The notes below the pieces were generated by a model that was given only the letters and a program-made list of their open reading frames with translations, was not told where the DNA came from and ran no database searches. Below are positions 1-4,542 of a stretch of DNA of 7,074 nt, piece by piece. Source of the stretch: Desulfurococcales archaeon (GTDB lineage Archaea > Thermoproteota > Thermoprotei_A > Sulfolobales > NBVN01); the NCBI GenBank assembly GCA_027061705.1, contig JAMOVB010000118.1, positions 1-7,074 on the forward strand, written 5' to 3'. The translations under genes were made by a program, and so were the position numbers. The number at the start of each line of letters is the position of its first letter. Position 1 is the stretch's first letter.

Positions 1-308
1 ACTAGGTGGCCGCACCACGTTAGCCCGTGCTCCCTCCCGACAACGGCGTGTATGTGGACCGATACGCTCCCGTCAGGTAGTCTAACGTAATTACCTATGA
101 GCGGTGCTGCCTCAACGTAGTACTTGCCCGATGCCGCGAGCTCCCTAACGTCGTATCCTCCCTCAGCCTTAAGCACACCTATCTTAACGCGTTTGAAGCC
201 CCCGATACCCGTTATCGCGCCTCCCTCAAGCCCGAGCCTCTTAATCTCCTCGGCCAGGTAGGTTATAGGGTCGGCACCGGCTGGAACCTTAATCGGGATT
301 ACCCTCAA
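1..308 (-). CDS. PPC/DUF296 domain protein, N-terminal part (runs off the left edge)
   Basis: The minus strand reads as an open frame from TTG at 308 to the window edge, giving 102 whole codons. The protein begins MRVIPIKVPAGADPITYLAE and carries the family hallmarks: a G-GGF--VKIG stretch at residues 34-44, an HIH pair (His85, His87), Arg92, and CGHL at 99-102, matching the usual GGHL. PPC (plants and prokaryotes conserved) domains form trimers. In plants they occur in AT-hook DNA-binding proteins; the role of the stand-alone archaeal version is unsettled. TTG is the only plausible start because a TAA lies seven codons upstream in frame with no ATG, GTG or TTG between. A GGTGAT Shine-Dalgarno-like match at 312-317 sits only 3 nt before it. 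A usual-length domain would need roughly 30-40 more residues outside the window. The gene is divergent from the KaiC-like gene. Family call is firm, function is not. Confidence 0.85.
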   Translation of the reverse strand, partial: MRVIPIKVPAGADPITYLAEEIKRLGLEGGAITGIGGFKRVKIGVLKAEGGYDVRELAASGKYYVEAAPLIGNYVRLPDGSVSVHIHAVVGREHGLTWCGHL

Positions 309-397
309 GTAATCACCGCCCTTAAATTATGCGTCGCCTTAAATTCGATTCCGGATTGAGCGCAACCTATTTTTCTCGATTGTCATGTTGATATTAG
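309..397. promoter_or_regulatory. Divergent promoter region between the PPC gene and the KaiC-like gene
   Basis: This 89-bp gap separates two divergent starts. For the minus-strand PPC gene, an AATTTAAG box (338-345) lies about 33 bp ahead of the TTG, predicting a transcript with a leader of only about 7 nt. The same octamer recurs at 321-328, too close to the start to act as its TATA box. For the plus-strand gene, the T-rich box CCTATTTTT (366-374) is about 28 bp ahead of the GTG at 398, which fits a leaderless mRNA. Boxes are assigned by spacing and AT content only. Confidence 0.5.
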
Positions 398-1234
398 GTG
401 GTTAGAATATCGTTCCTCACGTTTAAAACCGGTATAGAGCCCGTAGACTACGCCCTCCCTAAGGGCTTCCCCAAGCGGGCCGCCGTAGCCCTCACCGGAG
501 CCCCCGGCACGGGTAAGTCGGTCATAGCCGCCAACATAGCGTGGAACGTGCTCCGCAACGGAGGTAAGGTAACGTACTTAAACATGGATGACTCCCCAGA
601 CGCCCTCATAGAGCTCTTCCAGAACTTCGGCTGGGACGTCGATAAGTACGTGAGCAGCGGGTCCTTCAAAATAGTTGACTGCTTCAGCTTCAGGCTAGGG
701 AGGCTTAAGAGGGAGTTTAAGGGAGTCTCCAGAACCATGAGGTTGGACGACCTGAACGCCCTCCTCTACGTCCTCAATGAGGAGGTCCCTCCAGCGGAGG
801 GCAATGTTGTGAGCCTGGTGGTTGTCGACTCGATAAACGAACTCATGTTCAGGTTCGAGATGATTCAGGTGCTTGAGTTCATAAAGTCGTTCCGAGCCAC
901 GATATGTAAGGGGTTAGGCGCTACCGCCTTAATGATACTGCATACGAGCACGGACGTGCTGCGCGAGTTAGCGGCCCACCTAGAGTACCTGGTCGACGGG
1001 ATGATCTACACTAGAATCGAACCCAACTTAATGGAGCTCGGAATACCGCTTAAGCAGCTGCTGGTGAAGAAGATGAGGGGGCTGCCGACGAACCCCCTAT
1101 GGATATCCTACGCCATAGTCGACGACGGCGTCCATGCCGTCGATCCAGCCAAGCTAGCCGCCCTAGTTCAGAGCAGGCTCCGCGAGGCTGAGAAGCTCAA
1201 GGCAATGTTAAGCAAGGGCGGGCAAGGAAAATGA
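398..1234 (+). CDS. KaiC/RadA-like RecA-superfamily ATPase (single domain)
   Basis: The 278-residue protein has one RecA-fold ATPase domain. Walker A is GAPGTGKS (34-41). An acidic pair after the second strand (Asp64-Asp65 in MDDSP) sits where KaiC has its catalytic Glu-Glu. Walker B is SLVVVDS (139-145). The KaiC-type ending LLVKKMRGLPTNP is at 221-233. The opening TGIEPVDYAL is the usual domain entry. Unlike cyanobacterial KaiC there is only one domain; archaea have many such stand-alone members, some regulatory, most uncharacterised. The C-terminal tail (about 250-278) is charged and helical. GTG at 398 is used because a TAG lies immediately upstream in frame. AGGTG overlaps the start and a T-rich box lies about 28 bp upstream, suggesting a leaderless transcript. 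The stop overlaps the ferredoxin start (ATGA), implying coupled translation. The specific partner or target is unknown. Confidence 0.88.
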   Translation: MVRISFLTFKTGIEPVDYALPKGFPKRAAVALTGAPGTGKSVIAANIAWNVLRNGGKVTYLNMDDSPDALIELFQNFGWDVDKYVSSGSFKIVDCFSFRLGRLKREFKGVSRTMRLDDLNALLYVLNEEVPPAEGNVVSLVVVDSINELMFRFEMIQVLEFIKSFRATICKGLGATALMILHTSTDVLRELAAHLEYLVDGMIYTRIEPNLMELGIPLKQLLVKKMRGLPTNPLWISYAIVDDGVHAVDPAKLAALVQSRLREAEKLKAMLSKGGQGK

Positions 1235-1554
1235 AGGTCATAGTAAGCGTGGATGAGGCCTCCTGCAACCTCTGCGGAACCTGCGTTGAGATATGCCCGA
1301 CCAACGTATTCGCCATATCTGAGGGGAGGCTACGCATCGAGAGTAGCAGATGCATATACTGCAGGGGTTGCGAAGCGCTATGCCCGAAGAAAGCCATAAG
1401 CCTGAAGGCCCTAGACGAAGGCCTAAAAATACTCGTAAAGAACGCGCAGACCGCAACCCAAACAACTAGGCAACTAACCCTGACGCAGGCCCTAAAACAA
1501 AACAACACTTATAACCCCACCAAAGACAATCAAAACGGTGCCGGGGTCGCCTAG
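1231..1554 (+). CDS. 2[4Fe-4S] ferredoxin with an unusual Q/N/T-rich tail ending inside tRNA-Ser
   Basis: The 107-residue protein has two classical cluster motifs: CNLCGTCVEICP (Cys12, 15, 18, 22) and CIYCRGCEALCP (Cys41, 44, 47, 51). This is the full ligand set for two [4Fe-4S] clusters, predicting a cytoplasmic low-potential electron carrier. Its ATG overlaps the stop of the KaiC-like gene, with AAGGA shortly upstream. The ferredoxin fold is complete by about residue 70. Residues 73-104 are a low-complexity tail rich in Gln, Asn and Thr that is not part of the fold. The last five codons and the TAG lie inside the tRNA-Ser gene (15-nt overlap), and the tRNA promoter lies within codons 92-95. 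The tail may therefore be extension into sequence selected for tRNA expression rather than for protein. The redox partner is unknown; the coupled ATPase is the obvious candidate. Confidence 0.9.
   Translation: MKVIVSVDEASCNLCGTCVEICPTNVFAISEGRLRIESSRCIYCRGCEALCPKKAISLKALDEGLKILVKNAQTATQTTRQLTLTQALKQNNTYNPTKDNQNGAGVA
1507..1515 (+). promoter_or_regulatory. Probable TATA box for tRNA-Ser, inside the ferredoxin gene
   Basis: ACTTATAAC lies with its centre about 29 bp before the first base of the mature tRNA, as expected for an archaeal TATA box driving a tRNA with a 5' leader of a few nucleotides. It falls within the ferredoxin codons for the Asn-Thr-Tyr-Asn run, so the tRNA need not depend on transcription of the upstream ATPase-ferredoxin genes. 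Confidence 0.55.
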
Positions 1555-1627
1555 CCCGGTAGGGCGCCGGCCTGCTAAGCCGGTGGGGTACACCCCCGCG
1601 CGGGTTCAAATCCCGCCCCCGGCGCCA
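1540..1627 (+). tRNA. trnS(gcu): tRNA-Ser, anticodon GCU
   Basis: The sequence folds into a complete class II tRNA. The acceptor stem GCCGGGG (1540-1546) pairs with CCCCGGC (1617-1623), followed by discriminator G73 and an encoded CCA (1625-1627). The D stem is GCC/GGC (1549-1551, 1563-1565). The anticodon stem CCGGC/GCCGG (1567-1571, 1579-1583) encloses the loop CTGCTAA, giving anticodon GCU (1574-1576) for AGC/AGU serine codons. A long variable arm (1584-1599) has a GGGG-TACA-CCCC hairpin. The T arm GCGGG/CCCGC (1600-1604, 1612-1616) encloses TTCAAAT. The long variable arm and G73 both fit serine identity. There is no intron. Bases 13-15 of the tRNA (TAG, including the conserved A14 and G15) also serve as the ferredoxin stop codon. 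Confidence 0.97.
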
Positions 1628-1644
1628 CACAACCGCACTAACAC

Positions 1645-1905
1645 CTAAGCCGCCTTCCGCCTGCGCTTAGGATTAAATGGGCAGGATAGCACGTTGCACC
1701 TCCAGCAAAGCTTCCTGGAGTATGTGCGCTTAACCACGAACATCGAGACTAAGGTTATGGCAAACAGCGCTGATGACACAGCCTCAGCCCTTATTAACGA
1801 GACTATAACACCAACTGATGCTGAAGCGAATGCTAGGTACGAGAAGACAGCCAGAGCAAGCGACTCGCTCTTACTGAACGAACCCTCTACAGTCAAGCGT
1901 ACCAC
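1645..1905 (-). CDS. Small two-helix membrane protein with a cysteine-containing basic tail
   Basis: The 86-residue protein is not one I recognise. Two hydrophobic segments, about residues 16-38 and 42-58, are each long enough to cross the membrane and are joined by a short RAEA turn. The C-terminal part is strongly basic and contains CWRC (Cys67, Cys70), then Cys75 in SCPFNP, then KRRRK. By the positive-inside rule both ends would face the cytoplasm. The three cysteines could be an incomplete metal site, completed perhaps by a second chain. GTG at 1905 is chosen because a TTTTAAC box centred near 1935 lies about 30 bp upstream, giving an almost leaderless message; AGGTG overlaps the start as in the KaiC-like gene. 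Codon use (AGG, AAG, ATA) matches the neighbours. The opposing plus-strand frame encodes a featureless polar sequence and looks like a shadow. It converges on the tRNA with 17 bp between. Confidence 0.62.
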   Translation of the reverse strand: MVRLTVEGSFSKSESLALAVFSYLAFASASVGVIVSLIRAEAVSSALFAITLVSMFVVKRTYSRKLCWRCNVLSCPFNPKRRRKAA

Positions 1906-1957
1906 CTGATTTTCTGCTAGGTAAGTTTGAAGTTAAAAGTACTGCATATGAGACGTC

Positions 1958-2092
1958 ATGGTTTGGGTCGAGCAGTTCTTTATATGGAAATATGAAGTAC
2001 GGTCGCCGCGCCTATCATTCGCTAGCAGAGCTGTGGGGGAAGCCCTCTTTGGGTGGTCGTACTGGCTGATTGTGGAGGCGGCCATAGTGTAG
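1958..2092 (+). CDS. Doubtful 44-residue ORF, possibly a decayed small membrane protein
   Basis: An ATG at 1958 opens 44 codons beginning MVWVEQFFIWKYEV and ending in a hydrophobic, aromatic stretch around GWSYWLIVEAAIV before TAG at 2090-2092. Beyond that TAG the same frame continues for 17 sense codons (2093-2143), including another hydrophobic run (VASVLLLVICS), to a second TAG at 2144-2146. This resembles a small two-segment membrane protein broken by one stop. There is no Shine-Dalgarno sequence, and the TTAAAA box at 1933-1938 is about 22 bp away, slightly too close for a leaderless start. It could equally be chance in T-rich DNA. I do not recognise the sequence. Confidence 0.22.
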   Translation: MVWVEQFFIWKYEVRSPRLSFASRAVGEALFGWSYWLIVEAAIV

Positions 2093-2155
2093 CTGTTGAA
2101 TATGAGTTATGTAGCATCTGTTCTTTTGTTAGTTATTTGTTCCTAGTGGAAAAGC

Positions 2156-2210
2156 GTATATGTGTGGTATCTTGGTATTTGTTGTGGGCCCCTATGAGGG
2201 GTGGGTAGGT
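2156..2210 (+). promoter_or_regulatory. Promoter and leader of the PhnP-like gene
   Basis: GTATATGT (2156-2163) is a good TATA candidate, predicting a transcript start near 2186 and a leader of about 26 nt. That leader contains a small hairpin, CCCCT-ATG-AGGGG (2189-2201), whose 3' arm overlaps the purine-rich GAGGGGTGGG that would act as the ribosome binding site, followed by AGGT just before the ATG at 2212. Confidence 0.45.
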
Positions 2211-2211
2211 A

Positions 2212-2967
2212 ATGCTAGTTGCTGTGTTGATAGGTACCGGCGGCTCCGAGGGGGTGCCTGTCCCGGGCTGTGTTTGCCCCGCTTGTAATGAAGCCCGCAT
2301 CTATCACTTCGCTAAGAGGCGCACCGCGTCGGTTTTTCTCACGAGTTACGGTACTTCCGTAATGATCGACATGAGTTTGGATGCGTCCTCCTACATTGAG
2401 GAGCTGTATTTGGATGCTGTCTTCATAACTCACTGGCATCACGACCACATATCAGGCCTCTATAAGTTCAGGTGGATTGAGAAGCCTGTCGATCTATACG
2501 CTCCTTCGGGCGACGTTGATCCCGAGATAAAGCACTTCCCTAAAAGCCTAAGGCTTAAGTTCGTGAAGCCCTTTAGAACCATAGATTTGGGGGACATGGA
2601 GGTCACGCCCCTGCCCCTCAACCACACCATAGAGACTTTCGGCTATCTGATTGAGGTCGGGTCTAGGGAGAGCATAGCGATACTCTACGACACTAAACTA
2701 CTCCCGCCCGAGACTGAGGCGCTGCTTAAGAAGAAGAACGTTAAGGTAGCCTTGATAGACGCTACCGTAGCCCCAGGAACTAAGGACCCCAAGCACAATA
2801 ACGTTGACGAGGCGGTCAAGATAGGGCAGGACATAGGGGCTGAGGAGATCGTGTTGACGCACATATCCCATAGAAACCTACCCTTCAGCAGGCTCATAAA
2901 GTATGTGAGGGAGCGCTGGGACAACGTGTACGTGGCGTACGACGGGATGCTCGTCTACGTCGTTTAA
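2212..2967 (+). CDS. phnP: PhnP-type metallo-beta-lactamase-fold cyclic phosphodiesterase
   Basis: The 251-residue protein matches bacterial PhnP (phosphoribosyl 1,2-cyclic phosphate phosphodiesterase) along its length. The opening IGTGGSEGVPVPGC leads to three cysteines (Cys20, Cys22, Cys25), which in E. coli PhnP form a structural zinc site with a C-terminal histidine, here probably His220. The catalytic metal motif is THWHHDH (His74, His76, Asp78, His79), with His138 in PLPLNH, Asp160 in LYDT and His217 in LTHISH. The segment TPLPLNHTIETFGYL and the end YDGM are also PhnP-like. Family members hydrolyse cyclic phosphate diesters using a two-metal centre in the cytoplasm. No other C-P lyase (phn) gene is visible here, so the physiological substrate may differ, for example another cyclic nucleotide or ribose phosphate. 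ATG at 2212 follows a purine-rich binding site. It converges on the C/D sRNA with about 12 bp between. Confidence 0.87.
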   Translation: MLVAVLIGTGGSEGVPVPGCVCPACNEARIYHFAKRRTASVFLTSYGTSVMIDMSLDASSYIEELYLDAVFITHWHHDHISGLYKFRWIEKPVDLYAPSGDVDPEIKHFPKSLRLKFVKPFRTIDLGDMEVTPLPLNHTIETFGYLIEVGSRESIAILYDTKLLPPETEALLKKKNVKVALIDATVAPGTKDPKHNNVDEAVKIGQDIGAEEIVLTHISHRNLPFSRLIKYVRERWDNVYVAYDGMLVYVV

Positions 2968-2979
2968 ACACCCTTAAGA

Positions 2980-3036
2980 GCGTCAGCAATGGGACCTTTA
3001 ATCACCGGCTCATCGAAGAGCGCTCTCATCACCCGC
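2980..3036 (-). ncRNA. C/D box sRNA (2'-O-methylation guide), previously unmarked
   Basis: Reading the minus strand, the elements come in perfect archaeal order and spacing: C box GTGATGA (3032-3026, exact consensus), 12-nt guide (3025-3014), D' box ATGA (3013-3010), 4-nt spacer GCCG (3009-3006), C' box GTGATTA (3005-2999), 12-nt guide (2998-2987) and D box CTGA (2986-2983, exact). A terminal stem of four pairs can form between GGCG (3037-3034) and CGCT (2982-2979) with one unpaired G. A TATA-like GATTTAAG (3066-3059) lies about 26 bp before the predicted 5' end. By the D+5 rule, the D guide would target CAAUGGGACCUU and the D' guide CGAAGAGCGCUC, methylating the fifth base (a G) of each. Such RNAs assemble with L7Ae, Nop5 and fibrillarin to modify rRNA or tRNA. 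I cannot check the targets here. Ends are approximate. Confidence 0.8.
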
Positions 3037-3058
3037 CAAGCAGTCAGAGGAGTACACC

Positions 3059-3066
3059 CTTAAATC
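3059..3066 (-). promoter_or_regulatory. TATA box of the C/D box sRNA
   Basis: GATTTAAG on the minus strand is centred about 26 bp upstream of the predicted sRNA 5' end near 3036. It shares the core ATTTAAG with the box ahead of the PPC gene (338-345), which supports use as a basal element in this genome. Confidence 0.55.
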
Positions 3067-3106
3067 CTTACCACAGCCCATCGTTCCTGCCCTATGCTGC
3101 TAGAGA

Positions 3107-3160
3107 CTTTAAGAGGGCTGTGACCCCAACACAAACGACTTGATGGGTTCGGTGAGGGTG
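3107..3160 (+). promoter_or_regulatory. Promoter and ribosome binding site of the PP-loop/GTPase operon
   Basis: CTTTAAGA (3107-3114) is a TATA candidate, predicting a start near 3137 and a leader of about 32 nt. GGTGAGGGTG (3151-3160) in that leader is a fair Shine-Dalgarno sequence 8 nt before the ATG at 3169. Confidence 0.45.
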
Positions 3161-3168
3161 CGGCCTCT

Positions 3169-4515
3169 ATGCTGACCGTAATTGTGAGGGCGGGAAGCGA
3201 CGCCTCCGCGGTTCAGTCGGCGCTGCGCCCCCACTACGGGGATGCTCGGCTGGGGTATGAGGTGATTTCAGCCGGTGGGGTTAGGGGCGAGTCCCTAGTC
3301 AGGAGGGTTGTTGAGGAGGCGTCACGCAGGAGGAGCTACGTCGTCGTACTCCTTGGGCGCGAGGATCGGCACCTAGCAGGCGACATAATGGCGTCAAGAC
3401 CTAACGACCTGCTCTCGGTCGTGACCCTACGTAAGCGTAAGGTCAGAAACGCTAGGATGTCGGAGCTTCTTGAGGCTGTGGAGCTGGGTAAGGCGATGAT
3501 AAGGAACTCGGTCTGCTGGTCCGCCAGCAACTCCTGCTACAGACTTGGTGTTGGGGGTGAGGAGCTTGACTTCCCGAAAGACTTTGTGAGCGACCCATTC
3601 CTAATCTACGGCAGGGGGTTGAAGGCCCTGAGCATGCTGGCGGGGGCCGCTATTAGGGGGTCGGCCCTCCTCGTTAGGAGGGAGAGCGGGAAGCACCTGG
3701 TGTTCGTAGGGAGTGAAGTCGTTGCTGAGCTGAAGTTCAGCGAGGGAAAGAGTAAGCCGGAAGTGCTTCAAGCCTGCAGTAAAGGGGGCGTTCTGGAGGG
3801 TGCCAGCCCCGAGTGCCTAGGCCCGCTTAATGAGGGCAGGCTAGCTATGATGGAGATGATCGGGGTTGAGTTCTTACGCAGTGTTAGTGAGGCGTTAGGG
3901 ATCTCAGCAGCTATAGTTCCCCTATCAGGCGGGAAGGACAGCGCTGCTGCACTAAGCATAGCTGTAAAGGCGTTCGGCAGTGAGAGCGTCAAGGCAGTTT
4001 ACGTCGACACAGGCGTTGACTTCAAGATCAACTGTGAACACGCTGAGACACTGGCATCCATGTTCGGCGTCGAGTTCAGCGTCGTTAGGGCCCCCGTACG
4101 GGAGGAGATTATCGCTGGTAGGGAGTTACCCACGCATAGTAGCAGATGGTGCACGCGCCTGAAGATAGGTGCCCTAATGAGGAAGTGTGCCGAGCTGGCG
4201 GGAGGGCGGAAGGCGCTGGTCGTTGCAGGCGCTCGGGACTCCGAATCGAGGGCCCGCGAGCTTGAGCCCTACGTAGGTAGGGTTGGCGACAACCTATTTA
4301 AGGTGTCGCCAGTTAGGCACTGGTCCACTATAGAGTGCCAAGCATACTGCATTGCGAAGGGCATCCCGCTAAACCCTCTCTACGAGCTCGGGTTCTATAG
4401 GATCGGGTGCTTCATCTGCCCCTCACTAAGATCTTGGGAGCGCTTCATAATGCGGCTGTTCAGCGAGGATATTAGAGGGTGGGTGCCCGGCTTGGGGAGC
4501 AGTAATAAGTCCTGA
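3169..4515 (+). CDS. PP-loop ATP pyrophosphatase of the PAPS-reductase-like superfamily, with a long N-terminal extension
   Basis: The 448-residue protein has a C-terminal PP-loop domain from about 235. The ATP motif SGGKDS is at 253-258, DTGVDF at 280-285, RWCTRLKIG starts at 326, GARDSESRARE follows further on, and GCFICP ends the core with Cys414 and Cys417. This order is that of PAPS/APS reductases. However, there is only one cysteine (Cys328) where APS reductases have a Cys-Cys pair, and the C-terminal ECGLH-type catalytic cysteine is absent. It is therefore better read as an adenylating enzyme of unknown substrate, perhaps sulfur transfer or RNA thiolation, with Cys328, Cys414, Cys417 and possibly Cys390 or Cys394 as an iron-sulfur or zinc site. 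Residues 1-230 are not a domain I recognise; they contain a Cys116/Cys123 pair. Genomes usually label such proteins PAPS reductase. It probably forms an operon with the following GTPase gene. Confidence 0.82.
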   Translation: MLTVIVRAGSDASAVQSALRPHYGDARLGYEVISAGGVRGESLVRRVVEEASRRRSYVVVLLGREDRHLAGDIMASRPNDLLSVVTLRKRKVRNARMSELLEAVELGKAMIRNSVCWSASNSCYRLGVGGEELDFPKDFVSDPFLIYGRGLKALSMLAGAAIRGSALLVRRESGKHLVFVGSEVVAELKFSEGKSKPEVLQACSKGGVLEGASPECLGPLNEGRLAMMEMIGVEFLRSVSEALGISAAIVPLSGGKDSAAALSIAVKAFGSESVKAVYVDTGVDFKINCEHAETLASMFGVEFSVVRAPVREEIIAGRELPTHSSRWCTRLKIGALMRKCAELAGGRKALVVAGARDSESRARELEPYVGRVGDNLFKVSPVRHWSTIECQAYCIAKGIPLNPLYELGFYRIGCFICPSLRSWERFIMRLFSEDIRGWVPGLGSSNKS

Positions 4516-4527
4516 AAAACCTAGGTT

Positions 4528-4536
4528 GAGGAGGTG
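4528..4536 (+). promoter_or_regulatory. Strong Shine-Dalgarno sequence that decides the GTPase start
   Basis: GAGGAGGTG is a near-complete match to the anti-Shine-Dalgarno sequence at the 3' end of archaeal 16S rRNA. It overlaps the GTG at 4534, so that GTG cannot be the codon it serves, and sits 6 nt before an in-frame TTG at 4543. The start is therefore placed at 4543. Confidence 0.65.
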
Positions 4537-4542
4537 CTTGTT

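Larger units (their letters stand above)
1906..2211. other. Gene-poor, T-rich intergenic stretch with promoters at both ends
   Basis: These 306 bases hold no well-supported gene. A TTAAAA box (1933-1938) fits the minus-strand membrane-protein gene. A TTTATATGG box (1979-1987) has no convincing product downstream. A doubtful small ORF occupies 1958-2092. The segment 2093-2150 is rich in T and could include a U-tract terminator for anything transcribed rightward. GTATATGT (2156-2163) is the likely TATA box of the PhnP-like gene. Bases 2001-2007 can pair with 2077-2083 through seven base pairs including one U-G, but the enclosed 69 bases show no strong fold. I found no transposon end or tRNA fragment. 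Confidence 0.5.

Noticed and set aside
1540..1627. tRNA-Ser as an integration site for a mobile element
   Set aside because: I found no repeated copy of the tRNA 3' end, no integrase gene and no foreign-looking gene block in the window.
1770..1824. TGATGA and CTGA motifs on the plus strand resembling a second C/D box sRNA
   Set aside because: There is no D' box or proper spacing, the two CTGA copies are almost adjacent, and the region is better explained as coding for the minus-strand membrane protein.
1694..1909. A 71-codon plus-strand ORF opposite the small membrane protein
   Set aside because: It encodes a polar sequence without features, has no promoter or binding site, and mirrors a frame with clear membrane helices on the other strand.
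2964..3032. A 22-residue minus-strand ORF starting GTG-ATG and reading VMRALFDEPVIKG...
   Set aside because: It looks protein-like and has a TATA box at a leaderless distance, but it coincides exactly with the C/D sRNA. The GTGATGA at its start is the C box, and box spacing explains the sequence better.
2969..3062. Direct repeat ACACCCTTAA at about 2969 and 3053 flanking the sRNA
   Set aside because: Ten bases and AT-rich at one end; one copy belongs to the TATA region and the other follows the sRNA. This could be a target duplication, but there is no supporting mobile-element structure.
3143..3175. A 10-codon upstream ORF (ATG at 3143) overlapping the PP-loop start
   Set aside because: There is no ribosome binding site for it and the overlap with ATG 3169 is easily due to chance; the binding site at 3151-3160 serves 3169.
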